This document shows, in pieces, positions 16,344 to 25,414 of a stretch of DNA of 45,165 bases; positions within the stretch are counted from its first letter, which is position 1, and each line of letters opens with the position of its first letter. This DNA comes from JAYEIA01 sp964472505 (lineage in GTDB: Bacteria > Bacteroidota > Bacteroidia > Bacteroidales > JAADGE01): assembly GCA_964472505.1 (NCBI GenBank), contig CAYYQW010000027.1, positions 1 to 45,165 of the forward strand. The letters are read 5' to 3'. The translations under genes were made by a program, and so were the position numbers. Under the pieces are notes generated by a model. It was not told where the DNA came from. It did not search any database and saw nothing but the letters and a program-made list of their open reading frames with translations.

Positions 16344-18251
16344 TTACAACAACACATCATCATCCTCCTCGTAGTTGAGCGAAAAATAAGAAACAATCTG
16401 CTGCAATTGTGCAGCGTATTGTCCGAGTTTTTCGGCTTCTTGCAACAGGCTGTCTGATGTAAGTGCATTTCGTTGAGTTACATTAGAAAACTCCTGCACC
16501 GAATTATTAATTTGATCAGCCGCATGGCTCTGCTCTTTACTTGCTGCGCTTATTTGTTTTACCAGTTCATTGGTTTCTTCTATAACAGGCATTATTTCAT
16601 TCAGAACTTTCTCGGTTTTATCGGAAAGATTGATATTTTTTTCTGTTAATTGATTGATTTCACCGGCTGACTGTGCTGTTTTATCGGCCAATTTTCGTAT
16701 TTCTGCAGCAATTACCGAAAACTCTTTCCCGGTACCGGAACTGCTGCCGGCCTGTATGCCGGCATTTATGGAAAGCAGATCAATTTTCTCAGCAATTTCG
16801 CTTACAACACCAATTTTCTTTATCACATTTTTATTGGCCTCAACGGCTTCTTTCATAACATTGGTACCGGCCAATATTTTTTGAAGGCTTTCGGAAACTA
16901 TGCGCTCTGTATTCTCGGCATTATCCCGATTCTGAGTAATATTTGCCGACATTTCTTCAATGGATGAAGCAATTTCTTCTGCCGATGACGCCTGCTCAGC
17001 CGAGCCGGATGAAATATCCTCCGAAGCCTTTTGCAGTTGGTTGGAAGTGGCTACAACAGCATTGGAAGTTTCACGCATTCCGTAAACCACCTCGTGTAGT
17101 TTTTTCTGCATTTCAGAAATGAATACATACAGTTTACCGATTTCATCGCTTCGTTTTTCAATCTGAGCTTGAGTTAAATCACCGGCTTTTATCTTGTCCA
17201 ATCCTTTTAAAGCTTTATTCATGGGATGTTTAATAATTCTGCGATTAAACCACATTATAACTCCCGTAAGTAAAAGCAACAACAGCACACCGACCAAAAT
17301 ATTAGTCAATTGATTATTCTCAACAGTTTCCATAATGCTTGAGCGATCAAACTGCAAAACACCGGCGCCTTGAATATCTCCGTTATAAGCACGCACCGGA
17401 AAAGCGGCATATACGTATTGCTCATGGCTGAACATATTAAGACCTTTCAGGCCTTTATTAATTTCTTCAGCCGAAAGGTTTGATTTTATAAATTTTTCGG
17501 AACTGGCATCTAAGAAAACCAGGTTTCCGAACACATTGTCGCTGCCTTCGTCATACACTTTAGCCTGTTCGGCAAAAGCCGTTGTAATCTCCAGCATATC
17601 GGTATGCATAAACAAGGCAAACTCTTCGGTTTTGTCAATTTTTGAAACACGGATAAACTCCGAAACCGGCAAAAGCAATTCTACCGAGCCGTAATATCTG
17701 CCGTTATCGGCAAACACCGGAGCCAGTGCTCGAATTACAAACCCCCCGCGCCCGGCCTCTATACCGGTTACGGCTTCATGCGTTTCCGAAATCTCTAATA
17801 TGGTATTGCGAAAATCCGAAACATCATCTCCTCGACGATCCGTCCAACCGCGAATAAAAGATACAGCCGGCGGCAAATGATAATGTATTCGGGCTTCTGT
17901 ACCTAAATCTCGGCGAATACCGCTCATGATATTATCTAATTCTTTTTCGATTATTTTTGAGCTTGCCTGCAAATCTCCGGTTTCATAATATTGCTTATAA
18001 GCCTCTTTAGCCGGTGTAAGCTCACTGCACAACGAGGCCACCCATAACGCTTTTTCTTCAAGCTTTTCAATGTTCTGCTCCACTTCCAAAACGGAGCGTT
18101 CCACTTTATTTTCTATTTCGTTTTCTCCGTAGGTTTTAAAGTAATAATAATTTAAAAGTACAATTGTTGCTATAAAAACAACAGAAGCCGAAATAATCGG
18201 AATAGCCAACTTTGTAGCGAGATGCTTTGCTTTAAAATTAAAAATAGTCAT
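16344..18251 (-). CDS. methyl-accepting chemotaxis-type receptor with dCache_3 sensor
   Basis: A 635-aa transmembrane receptor from the ATG at 18251; an in-frame ATG at 18305 would add an unlikely 18-residue tail before TM1. Order: TM1 (residues 12-35); a periplasmic sensor (40-315) with IHYHLPPAVSFIRGW, GDDVSDFRNTI, TGIEAGRGGFVIRALAPVF, which matches the double-Cache dCache_3 type; TM2 (about 322-342); HAMP (343-395); and a long cytoplasmic coiled coil. The signalling tip reads LLSINAGIQAGSSSGTGKEFSVIAAEIRK in two overlapping parts, where most MCPs have NAAIEAARAGE-GRGFAVVA-EVR. The Glu and the RAGE stretch are lost. Possible methylation-site pairs such as AEEIASS and EEM occur. No CheA or CheW is adjacent. 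Confidence 0.88.
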   Translation of the reverse strand: MTIFNFKAKHLATKLAIPIISASVVFIATIVLLNYYYFKTYGENEIENKVERSVLEVEQNIEKLEEKALWVASLCSELTPAKEAYKQYYETGDLQASSKIIEKELDNIMSGIRRDLGTEARIHYHLPPAVSFIRGWTDRRGDDVSDFRNTILEISETHEAVTGIEAGRGGFVIRALAPVFADNGRYYGSVELLLPVSEFIRVSKIDKTEEFALFMHTDMLEITTAFAEQAKVYDEGSDNVFGNLVFLDASSEKFIKSNLSAEEINKGLKGLNMFSHEQYVYAAFPVRAYNGDIQGAGVLQFDRSSIMETVENNQLTNILVGVLLLLLLTGVIMWFNRRIIKHPMNKALKGLDKIKAGDLTQAQIEKRSDEIGKLYVFISEMQKKLHEVVYGMRETSNAVVATSNQLQKASEDISSGSAEQASSAEEIASSIEEMSANITQNRDNAENTERIVSESLQKILAGTNVMKEAVEANKNVIKKIGVVSEIAEKIDLLSINAGIQAGSSSGTGKEFSVIAAEIRKLADKTAQSAGEINQLTEKNINLSDKTEKVLNEIMPVIEETNELVKQISAASKEQSHAADQINNSVQEFSNVTQRNALTSDSLLQEAEKLGQYAAQLQQIVSYFSLNYEEDDDVLL

Positions 18252-18361
18252 GAGTTTTTTTAAATTAGAACTATCAATAACAATACCATTTTTTATAAGA
18301 CACAAAAAGATATTAAATTTCCAATATAGAATGTTCTTAATAATTTACAAATGTTTTTTCT

Positions 18362-18369
18362 TAGTTTTG
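18362..18369 (+). promoter_or_regulatory. -7 element for the metallophosphoesterase gene
   Basis: TAGTTTTG fits TAnnTTTG and lies 27 bp before the ATG at 18397. No clear -33 TTTG is visible at the right distance. Confidence 0.4.
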
Positions 18370-18396
18370 CAACATCATAATTCAATTTACTAACGA

Positions 18397-19530
18397 ATGA
18401 CTAAGCAAAACATGTACAAATTTATAATTTTTCTCATAATAGCGCTCACAATCATTTTTGTGGGCCATTTGTTTCTGTATAAAAGCCAAGTTCGCTTTTT
18501 GGGAATAAGCAGTACTCGCACAAAAGCAGCCATCATCATCTTTTATGCAATAATGTTTTCAGCAGTGATTTTTTCATCTGTTTATACGCGCACGGCTCAA
18601 GGCTCTTTTGCCAACGGATTGTACTACGGCTCCATTTTATGGCTTCCGACACTTAATTACTTAATAATATATACTGTGGCGGCATGGGTCATATTATTCG
18701 TGTCGGCAAAACTATCTTTCACAATAAATCCAAAACATTTGCAATATGCAGTTTTTGCGCTTACGGCAATAACCATGGTCTGGGGAATCACCAACTATTA
18801 TCGTGTAAATCATAAAATAATAACAGTAAGTATAAACGACCTTCCGGAAGCTTGGGCTAAAAAGAAAGTCCTGCTCATATCCGATTTGCACATAGGCAAT
18901 TACAGAAATGAAAGATTTGTGAAAAAGTCGGTGGAAAAACTCAATGCCCAAAATGCCGATGTAATTATCATAGCCGGAGACCTGTTTGACGGTGCAGCCT
19001 TTAATATTGAAAGAGTAACCGGCGAACTAAAAAAACTGCAAGCCGCAGAGGCCATCTACTTTTCATACGGAAACCACGAACATTATTCAGACAGCTCTGC
19101 TGTTGAACAAATATCAACAGCGGCCGGATTTACGGTTCTCAATAACCGAAGTGTTACGCATCAAGGCATTAATATAAGCGGCATACGCCATGAAGACATG
19201 AGAAAACCTTTAGTCTTTGCGCAGCTTAAAAATGACATTAAGGAAGAATACAAAAATGCTCCAACCATCTTCATCAGCCACGAACCGCTGCGCGACAAAG
19301 CTGCTCTGGAATCGCTCGGGGTTGATTTGCAGCTTTCGGGACACACACACAACGGGCAATTTTTCCCTTTCAACATAATTACGCGTATCATCTACGGAAA
19401 AATGAATTACGGCCTTTCCGATTTTGGCAGTTTCCAATCCTACACCTCAAGCGGACTGGGCATTTGGGGGCCTGCTTTTCGATGTATGAGCCGATCGGAA
19501 TTTGTGGAAATTCAATTCATCAGAACATAA
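18397..19530 (+). CDS. membrane-anchored metallophosphoesterase, YaeI-like
   Basis: A 377-aa protein. Residues 1-140 contain four predicted transmembrane helices (about 8-27, 42-62, 83-104 and 114-130). The rest is a calcineurin-like phosphoesterase with all metal-binding motifs: ISDLHIGNYR (D-x-H), IIAGDLFDG (GD), YGNHEHYSD (GNH(E/D)), FISHEPL (H) and LSGHTHNGQ (GHTH). This matches the YaeI/YpbG group, some of which hydrolyse UDP-diacylglucosamine-like or other phosphoester lipids; the substrate here is unknown. It is divergent from the MCP gene and appears monocistronic, with a hairpin following. Confidence 0.85.
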   Translation: MTKQNMYKFIIFLIIALTIIFVGHLFLYKSQVRFLGISSTRTKAAIIIFYAIMFSAVIFSSVYTRTAQGSFANGLYYGSILWLPTLNYLIIYTVAAWVILFVSAKLSFTINPKHLQYAVFALTAITMVWGITNYYRVNHKIITVSINDLPEAWAKKKVLLISDLHIGNYRNERFVKKSVEKLNAQNADVIIIAGDLFDGAAFNIERVTGELKKLQAAEAIYFSYGNHEHYSDSSAVEQISTAAGFTVLNNRSVTHQGINISGIRHEDMRKPLVFAQLKNDIKEEYKNAPTIFISHEPLRDKAALESLGVDLQLSGHTHNGQFFPFNIITRIIYGKMNYGLSDFGSFQSYTSSGLGIWGPAFRCMSRSEFVEIQFIRT

Positions 19531-19571
19531 AAAGAGTATTACCCGCAATCAACAGCTGACTTTTACCCACA

Positions 19572-19607
19572 AACTTTGCAGGAATTAAATTTGATTCCCG
19601 CAAAGTT
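19572..19607. terminator. terminator-like hairpin
   Basis: AACTTTGC and GGAAT pair with ATTCC and GCAAAGTT around a short AT loop, 42 bp after the metallophosphoesterase stop. A short T-rich stretch follows. The stem contains the ACTTTG/CAAAGT element also seen at 25232 and 25303. Confidence 0.5.
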
Positions 19608-19740
19608 TTCATACTTTTATCTGTTGAAATATCTATACATATCATTTAGATTAAAGGTATGGAATTATATGTTTGAAAAACAGTAGCTGTAAAAGCTTTA
19701 TAAATCATTACCGGGTCTCCAATAACAACGAGTCCGATAA

Positions 19741-19906
19741 TTAAGGAACGGTTATGAAATAAGATATAATAGTTGGCGTAGCTATTTTGTTCTTTAACAA
19801 CTTGAAAAATTTGCGAATAGCATAGCTATTTAAGAACTTTTTCAAGGAAGTTAAAGGGCAAAAGAACAAGCAAACCGTTATAGGTTATTTCATATCCGTT
19901 CCTAAA
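19741..19906. repeat. 166-bp imperfect fold-back (MITE-like) element
   Basis: The two ends are inverted copies: GGAACGGTTATGAAATAA on the left against, on the complement of the right end, GGAACGGATATGAAATAA. Pairing continues inward through TATAA, TTGTTCTTT and CTTGAAAAA blocks with small gaps, ending in a short central spacer around ATAGCATAGCTAT. The whole lies in the 397-bp gap upstream of the first M14-like gene, so it may form a large hairpin in that gene's leader. No protein is encoded. A second copy was not seen in the window. Confidence 0.6.
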
Positions 19907-19927
19907 CACCCAATAAACATATTTCGC

Positions 19928-21931
19928 ATGGAAAAAACACTCAGCCTTATTCTCGTTCTTTTTGCATTTCTCAATGCCCGGCAACCGGCACAGGGTCAGC
20001 AGCTTGATTTTAAAGATTATCACAATCCGAAAGAAATCAATACTGCTCTGACTAACATGCAAAAGCAAAACAGTAATTTTACAAAAATTCATACACTTAG
20101 CCAATCGGCCGGCGGGCAAGATGTTTTGATGCTGCAAATAGATGCAAAAAAGCCAAACAGCCCGGCTGTATTTGTAATTGCCAATTTGGAGGGCGTTTTT
20201 TCCATTGCATCCGAAGGCGCTTTATATCTTGCCAAAAGCTTAGTCAATGATCAACCCGAAAATTACAATTGGTACATTGTCCCGTCCGGAAACCCCGATG
20301 CTGCCACGCATTTCTTCAAGCAACCGCAGGTTGAGTTCAGCGGCAACGCAAGCCAAATAAACCTTGACCGAGATGAGCAAAGCGGAGAAGACGCTTGGAA
20401 TGATTTGGATAAAAACGGCTTTATCACTCAAATGCGAGTAAAACGCCCCGACGGAAAATACATCGCAGATTCCGATTACCCTTTACTGCTCAGGAAAGCG
20501 AATCCCGAAAAAGGCGAATGCGGCATCTACAAAATATTCCCGGAAGGCACCGATGATGACGGCGACGGAAAAATAAACGAAGACCCCGCCGGCGGTGTTA
20601 ATATCGGAATTACTTTTCCGCATCTGTTTGAAAGCTACAAACCGGAAGCCGGCTTGTTTCCCGGCAGTGAAGAGCTCACATTTCAAATCATGAAATTTAT
20701 GGATGAGCATCCGGAAATTATTATGAGCATAACGCTCGGAGGAGCCGATTTTTGCATTGCTCCGCCCAAAGGCGACCGCAAAGGCAACTACTCTTCCGAC
20801 AAAATTAAAATTCCCAAACAATATGCCGAACGCTTCGGTGCCGACCCTAATAAAAACTACAGTATGGAAGAAATACTGGAAATGGTACAAAAAATTCTTC
20901 CGCCCTCGGTTGAAGCCACCGAATCCATGGTTATTAGTTTTCTGGGACTGGGCGCCATTGTTAATCCGCGGCCCAATGACTTGAAATATTACTCGGCCTT
21001 GGCAGCAGAGTATAAAGATTTTCTCAAAGAACAAAAGTTCAATACCAAACGCTTAGACCCCATTCCGGCCAAAGACGGTTCGTTTGAATTACACGCATAT
21101 TATCAATTGGGATTGTATAGTTTTGCCATGAATTTTTTCACACTGCCGAAACCTGAAAAATCATCGGATGATTCGGATGAAGATTTCAATACGGAAAAAA
21201 TTAAAAAGATGAGCCCGGAGGAATTTCTTCAGCTTGAAGATGATAAAATCAATGATTTTTTGAAGAAAAACGGACAGGATAAACAATACTCAGCCGAAAA
21301 AATTAAAGAAGCCGTGAAAGCCGGACAAATCACACCCGCCGTCATAGCCCAAATGCTTGAAAAGCAAAGCAAATCTTCAAAAGACAAAAATTCAGCTCCG
21401 AAAAAAGATATAGCTTTATACGAATTTTATAAAAATACGGATACACCCGCCTTTTTAGAATGGAAAAGCTATGAACACCCAACACTCGGTTTGGTTGAAA
21501 TTGGCGGTAAGAAACCCTTTCTTGCCAACAATCCGCCGCCGGAAATGATTGATTCATTACTCTCGGTACAAAGCCCGTGGCTTATTAAACTTACGGAAAA
21601 ACTGCCAAAACTCAGTCTGGGCGAAATTGAAATTAAAAACCAAGGCGGCGGCATATACCGCATTGATGTATGGGTTGATAATAAGGGCTACCTTCCCTAT
21701 CCCACCGAAATGGGTCAAAAAAACAAAGCCAATCCGCCGGTTGTTATTCTTATTGAAAGTAAAAAAATCAATTTTCTCAGCGGAAATAACCGCAAAACAC
21801 TTGAACATATCGGCGGACATGCTTCCGAAAAAGTGAGTTTTAACCTTCATGCCGAAAGCTCTGAAACCATTGAAATAATCATGAAATCGGCCAATGCCGG
21901 ACAGGCCAAAAAAAGCATCAAATTGCAATAA
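19928..21931 (+). CDS. inactive M14-family peptidase homologue
   Basis: A 667-aa exported protein (signal peptide to about residue 24) that is clearly homologous to the next gene but has lost its catalytic residues. The zinc motif seen there as GNIHGNELQAAE is ANLEGVFSIASEG here; the substrate-binding NRNW is NIGITF; the third zinc ligand AFHNSGG is SITLGGADF. The calcium-type acidic loop TDDDGDGKINEDP is retained, and a Lys/Glu-rich insertion of about 75 residues occurs at 415-490 (from KKMSPEEFLQLEDD). The C-terminal beta-rich part matches its neighbour's (EIEIKNQGGGIYRIDVWVDNKG). It is likely a periplasmic or surface binding protein or partner of the active enzyme. It is 60 bp upstream of it on the same strand. 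Confidence 0.82.
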   Translation: MEKTLSLILVLFAFLNARQPAQGQQLDFKDYHNPKEINTALTNMQKQNSNFTKIHTLSQSAGGQDVLMLQIDAKKPNSPAVFVIANLEGVFSIASEGALYLAKSLVNDQPENYNWYIVPSGNPDAATHFFKQPQVEFSGNASQINLDRDEQSGEDAWNDLDKNGFITQMRVKRPDGKYIADSDYPLLLRKANPEKGECGIYKIFPEGTDDDGDGKINEDPAGGVNIGITFPHLFESYKPEAGLFPGSEELTFQIMKFMDEHPEIIMSITLGGADFCIAPPKGDRKGNYSSDKIKIPKQYAERFGADPNKNYSMEEILEMVQKILPPSVEATESMVISFLGLGAIVNPRPNDLKYYSALAAEYKDFLKEQKFNTKRLDPIPAKDGSFELHAYYQLGLYSFAMNFFTLPKPEKSSDDSDEDFNTEKIKKMSPEEFLQLEDDKINDFLKKNGQDKQYSAEKIKEAVKAGQITPAVIAQMLEKQSKSSKDKNSAPKKDIALYEFYKNTDTPAFLEWKSYEHPTLGLVEIGGKKPFLANNPPPEMIDSLLSVQSPWLIKLTEKLPKLSLGEIEIKNQGGGIYRIDVWVDNKGYLPYPTEMGQKNKANPPVVILIESKKINFLSGNNRKTLEHIGGHASEKVSFNLHAESSETIEIIMKSANAGQAKKSIKLQ

Positions 21932-21990
21932 GCCGGCAGGCAACAAAGTCTGAAAGTACAAAAATGAATACTTAATTTAAATATACAGGA

Positions 21991-23700
21991 ATGAAAACAC
22001 TATACACGCTCATCGTTATCGGCCTATTTTCCGTGCAAAGCATGTTTGCTCAGAAAACGGAAGTACCGCTGCGTTTTGATGATTATTACAGCTACGAAGA
22101 AGTTATTCAGGCAATAAAAAATCTGAATAAAGCCTATCCTAACTTAACAAAAGCCGAACTTGTAGGAAAAAGCGAAGAAGGCAGAGAAATTTGGGCATTA
22201 ACAATTAATAACCCCAAGACAGGAAAAGAATTGGAAAAACCGGGCGTATATGTGGACGGAAACATCCACGGAAATGAGTTGCAAGCTGCTGAGGTTTGCC
22301 TCTACTTTGCACAATATATGCTCAGTAATTACGGCAAAAACGAACAACTCACAAAACTTGCCGACAGAAACGCATACTACATTGTACCAAGTGTAAATGT
22401 GGACGGCCGCGCTCATTTTGTTGAAGGCGGTAACACGCCAAGCACTAACAGAGGCCTGCGCCGCCCCAAAGATGACGACCGAGACGGACTGTACGATGAA
22501 GACTTTCCGGATGATTTGGACGGCGACGGAAACATTACACAAATGCGCAAAAAAGACCCGAACGGCAAGTACAAAACCGACCCGGAAGAGCCGCGCCTGA
22601 TGATACCGGTAGAAGAAGGCGAGCAGGGAGAATGGACAATTCTCGGCTACGAAGGCATTGACAATGACGGCGACGGAAAAATAAATGAAGACAGCGAAGG
22701 CTATGTGGACGGCAACCGAAATTGGCCGCATAATTGGCAACCCGGCTACGTGCAACGCGGTGCGGGCTCCTATCCCTTATCGGGAGTGGGTATGCGCGCT
22801 TTATCGAAATATATTTTGGCTCGGCCGAATATCATTCTGTCTTATGCTTTTCATAACAGCGGCGGTATGTTTTTGCGCGGCCCAAGCTCAAAAGAAAGCG
22901 GCCCGGCTCATCCCAAAGATATCGAAGTATATGATTATCTGGGTTATAATGCCGAAAAAATTGTTCCCGGATACCGCTACCTGATTAGTTGGAAAGATTT
23001 ATATACCACTTACGGCGATTTTGGTGATTTCTTAGAATCGGTTATGGGCTCTTATACATTTGTGGGCGAGCTCTTTAATAATTCCGTTGAAACCTACAAC
23101 AACGATAAAGGCGACAAACCCAAAAGCCGGCAAGAGCGCATGCGCGAACGCCTGAAATTCAACGACCATCTCGGACACGGAACGCTGTACAAAGATTGGG
23201 AAAAGTTTGAGCATCCGCAATACGGAGAAATAGAAATCGGCGGTTGGGTAAAGTACAGCTCACGGCTTTCTCATCCGTTTATGCTTAAAGACTTGGTGCA
23301 CCGAAATGCCTCGGCGGTTATTTTTGCAGCCGAACAAACTCCCAAGGTGGAAATGCAGGTATTTGAAAAACAAGAGCTCAGCAAAGGGCTTTACAGAATA
23401 CGAGTGCGCCTGATTAACAAAGGCGGTATCCCCACCATGAGTCATCACAGTTATGTAAATAATCTTTATCCTAAAGATATTCTACAGGTAAAAGGCGGCG
23501 AAGTAAGTGCCGGCGGGTTTATATCCGATGCTTTTCTTAATAATGTTACTTACAAAGAGCATAAACCATCCGTATTGTTTTTTCATATTGAAGGCCACTC
23601 AAAAAAAGAAGCCGAATTCATTGTGAAAGGCAAAGGAAAAATTCAATTGGAATATATTTCGCAAAAAGCCGGTAATATCACTCAGGAAATTAACTTATAA
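21991..23700 (+). CDS. M14-family zinc carboxypeptidase, secreted
   Basis: A 569-aa exported metallopeptidase (signal peptide MKTLYTLIVIGLFSVQSMFA). Zinc ligands are His93 and Glu96 in DGNIHGNELQAAE and the His in SYAFHNSGG; substrate-binding Asn-Arg appear in DGNRNWPHNW; the catalytic Glu is in SYTFVGELFNN. Between the first and second ligand lies an insertion with two Asp-rich calcium-type loops (DDDRDGLYDED and NDGDGKINED), as in bacterial T-type carboxypeptidases. A beta-rich domain of about 150 residues follows the catalytic domain. It probably degrades peptides outside the inner membrane. It forms a pair with the inactive homologue upstream and is followed by a strong terminator. Confidence 0.9.
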   Translation: MKTLYTLIVIGLFSVQSMFAQKTEVPLRFDDYYSYEEVIQAIKNLNKAYPNLTKAELVGKSEEGREIWALTINNPKTGKELEKPGVYVDGNIHGNELQAAEVCLYFAQYMLSNYGKNEQLTKLADRNAYYIVPSVNVDGRAHFVEGGNTPSTNRGLRRPKDDDRDGLYDEDFPDDLDGDGNITQMRKKDPNGKYKTDPEEPRLMIPVEEGEQGEWTILGYEGIDNDGDGKINEDSEGYVDGNRNWPHNWQPGYVQRGAGSYPLSGVGMRALSKYILARPNIILSYAFHNSGGMFLRGPSSKESGPAHPKDIEVYDYLGYNAEKIVPGYRYLISWKDLYTTYGDFGDFLESVMGSYTFVGELFNNSVETYNNDKGDKPKSRQERMRERLKFNDHLGHGTLYKDWEKFEHPQYGEIEIGGWVKYSSRLSHPFMLKDLVHRNASAVIFAAEQTPKVEMQVFEKQELSKGLYRIRVRLINKGGIPTMSHHSYVNNLYPKDILQVKGGEVSAGGFISDAFLNNVTYKEHKPSVLFFHIEGHSKKEAEFIVKGKGKIQLEYISQKAGNITQEINL

Positions 23701-23708
23701 AAAGCAAA

Positions 23709-23743
23709 AGACCTTCCGGCATCCGCAGGATCCGGAAGCGTCT
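23709..23743. terminator. bidirectional intrinsic terminator
   Basis: AGACCTTCCGG (23709-23719) pairs with CCGGAAGCGTCT (23732-23743) with one bulge; TTTTT follows on the plus strand and an A-run precedes it for the minus strand. It separates the convergent M14 peptidase and MscS genes. Confidence 0.8.
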
Positions 23744-23745
23744 TT

Positions 23746-24804
23746 TTAATTGTCCTCATTCGCTTTCTTTTGCTTTTCTATATTTTCAGATATTTGCTTT
23801 TTCCGCTTTTCAATATTTTTCAGCAATGTTTTCAAGCGATTCTTTTCATCATCACTTTCTGTTTGTTTAATTTTCTCCTCTGTCACTTCCGTTTGTTTGT
23901 CAAGCTTTTTTAAGAATTCTTTTTTTTCTTCAATTTTTTCGGCTTCAATGGCCTTATCGAAAATTAACTCCTCGGGAGAACGTTCATGTTTTTGGGGCTC
24001 GGTTTCACGCTCCGGTTCCGGAATCACCACCTGCCCCTCAACTCTTCTCTGATAAACAAAGCCGGGCGAAACAATTTCAATACCTGCTTGGTGCAACTTG
24101 TCCATTACTTGCCCGTTTAGTTCCGAAATGGAACTAAAATACTTACTTGTATCTTCCAAAAAACCGTGTATTTTATAGTTTACCGAGAAATCGCCCAACT
24201 TAGTTATATACACATAAGGATCTTTCAAACCGGTTGCCTGAGCGGCTTCTTTTAAAGTCGCTTCGACTTGTCGGCGCGGCACATCGTAGCCCAATGAAAC
24301 TTCGCTGTAAATCACCGTATCGCTTTTTCGTGTCAGCTTAACGGGCTTTGTGGCAATGTACAAATTAGGAATTGTAAGTGTGTTGCTGTCTTCCAACTGA
24401 ACTTCGATATGAAACATATCTTTTTTGGTAACCCGACCGCGCAGATTGTCAATCTTAACCAAATCACCGTTTCTGAAACGTTTCATGGAATTATTCATAA
24501 TGCCGGCCATGATGTTTCCCAAAACGGTGGTAGAACTCAGTGCAATACCCGCACTGATAATGATTCCGAGAAAACCCAATATCTGTTCTTTGGTAGTTTT
24601 ATCCACGGGCAGTGTTAAAACAAAACCCACCAAACCAAACAAAATAATGAAAGCTGCTATGCTTCTTTTCAAGACATTCCTCGGGCTTTTTATTCTTTTA
24701 AATTTTTTGAAAACCCAATCATTCAAAAACATAAAAAACACAAGCGCTGCCAACATGGCTGCAGGCTCCCATAAAGATTCAAGTACATTAAACAACACCT
24801 TCAT
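23746..24804 (-). CDS. MscS-family mechanosensitive channel with long charged tail
   Basis: A 352-aa inner-membrane protein that would release solutes on hypo-osmotic shock. Three N-terminal transmembrane helices (about residues 12-30, 48-66 and 76-110) include the pore helix LGFLGIIISAGIALSSTTVLGN, followed by the MscS beta-domain (GDLVKIDNLRGRVTKKDMFHIEVQLED, IPNLYI) and the alpha/beta vestibule domain (to about 265). The last 85 residues are a Lys/Glu/Gln-rich coiled coil (from KHERSPEELIFDKAIEAE), an extension of unknown role. It is convergent with the M14 gene. The 643 bp upstream hold no gene that I can support. Confidence 0.88.
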   Translation of the reverse strand: MKVLFNVLESLWEPAAMLAALVFFMFLNDWVFKKFKRIKSPRNVLKRSIAAFIILFGLVGFVLTLPVDKTTKEQILGFLGIIISAGIALSSTTVLGNIMAGIMNNSMKRFRNGDLVKIDNLRGRVTKKDMFHIEVQLEDSNTLTIPNLYIATKPVKLTRKSDTVIYSEVSLGYDVPRRQVEATLKEAAQATGLKDPYVYITKLGDFSVNYKIHGFLEDTSKYFSSISELNGQVMDKLHQAGIEIVSPGFVYQRRVEGQVVIPEPERETEPQKHERSPEELIFDKAIEAEKIEEKKEFLKKLDKQTEVTEEKIKQTESDDEKNRLKTLLKNIEKRKKQISENIEKQKKANEDN

Positions 24805-25048
24805 AATACCGCTTTTTATTAATTAAAGATAAAGGTATAAATATTAGAGAATTCACCATAAGAATAATATCATAATTTGATTCATTCAAGACATCCAATT
24901 GATTTGCAAATGACTTTTTTGAATTAGGCACTTTACTAATACAGGTAACTTGTTGATATGCAGATGTTACAAAAGCTGCAATAATTAGAAATATCAAAAT
25001 GCAAGCTACTAAATCTGATTTTACTTACATTTTTGCATCAATCAATCC

Positions 25049-25073
25049 CCCTGTCCCTTCCGAAATAATCGGA
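25049..25073. other. hairpin within the 643-bp intergenic region 24805-25447
   Basis: CCTGT and TTCCG pair with CGGAA and ACAGG around an AAATAAT loop, with a small CCC bulge. There is no T-tract. The rest of 24805-25447 is AT-rich; apart from the palindromes at 25230-25320 and the promoter at 25415, nothing is seen. Confidence 0.35.
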
Positions 25074-25231
25074 ACAGGCACTTTTCTAAGGGGGAAACCA
25101 CATATTTAACGACATGCTGTAACTTTAATTTTGATATTATTCATGTGCCTAATTCAATGACTTTTTTACAATAATAAAAAGCCGGTATAATAAATAATAG
25201 TTTGTTATGCTTTTCCATTAGACTGAAAATA

Positions 25232-25319
25232 AGAACTTTGCCAAAGTTTATCTATTTCACTTATAGCGTTGATTATTAGCTTCATTACAGTTTTCAAACT
25301 GCAACTTTGGCAAAGTTTA
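25232..25319. repeat. pair of palindromic motifs AACTTTG-N-CAAAGTT
   Basis: AACTTTGCCAAAGTT starts near 25232 and AACTTTGGCAAAGTT near 25303; each is an odd palindrome and one is the exact reverse complement of the other. Both are followed by TTA on the right. They lie about 130-215 bp upstream of the DUF5686 gene. They could be regulator half-sites or REP-like elements. Confidence 0.45.
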
Positions 25320-25414
25320 AGGAACCATTGATAATATCTATCCCGTTTTATTATGCTTCCGGCAAATTGCTTCAATAAATAACAACAAAAACATCCGATT
25401 TTTTGTTTATTAAT

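Noticed and set aside
20483..21034. 183-codon minus-strand frame
   Set aside because: Antisense to the M14-like gene and composed of low-complexity Phe/Val/Gly runs typical of a shadow frame.
22198..22755. 185-codon minus-strand frame
   Set aside because: Antisense to the well-supported M14 carboxypeptidase, mirroring its Asp-rich loops.
24788..24997. 69-codon minus-strand frame upstream of and overlapping the MscS start
   Set aside because: Has a hydrophobic N-terminus but overlaps the start of the channel gene, has no recognisable family, and no promoter was seen; not enough to call a gene.
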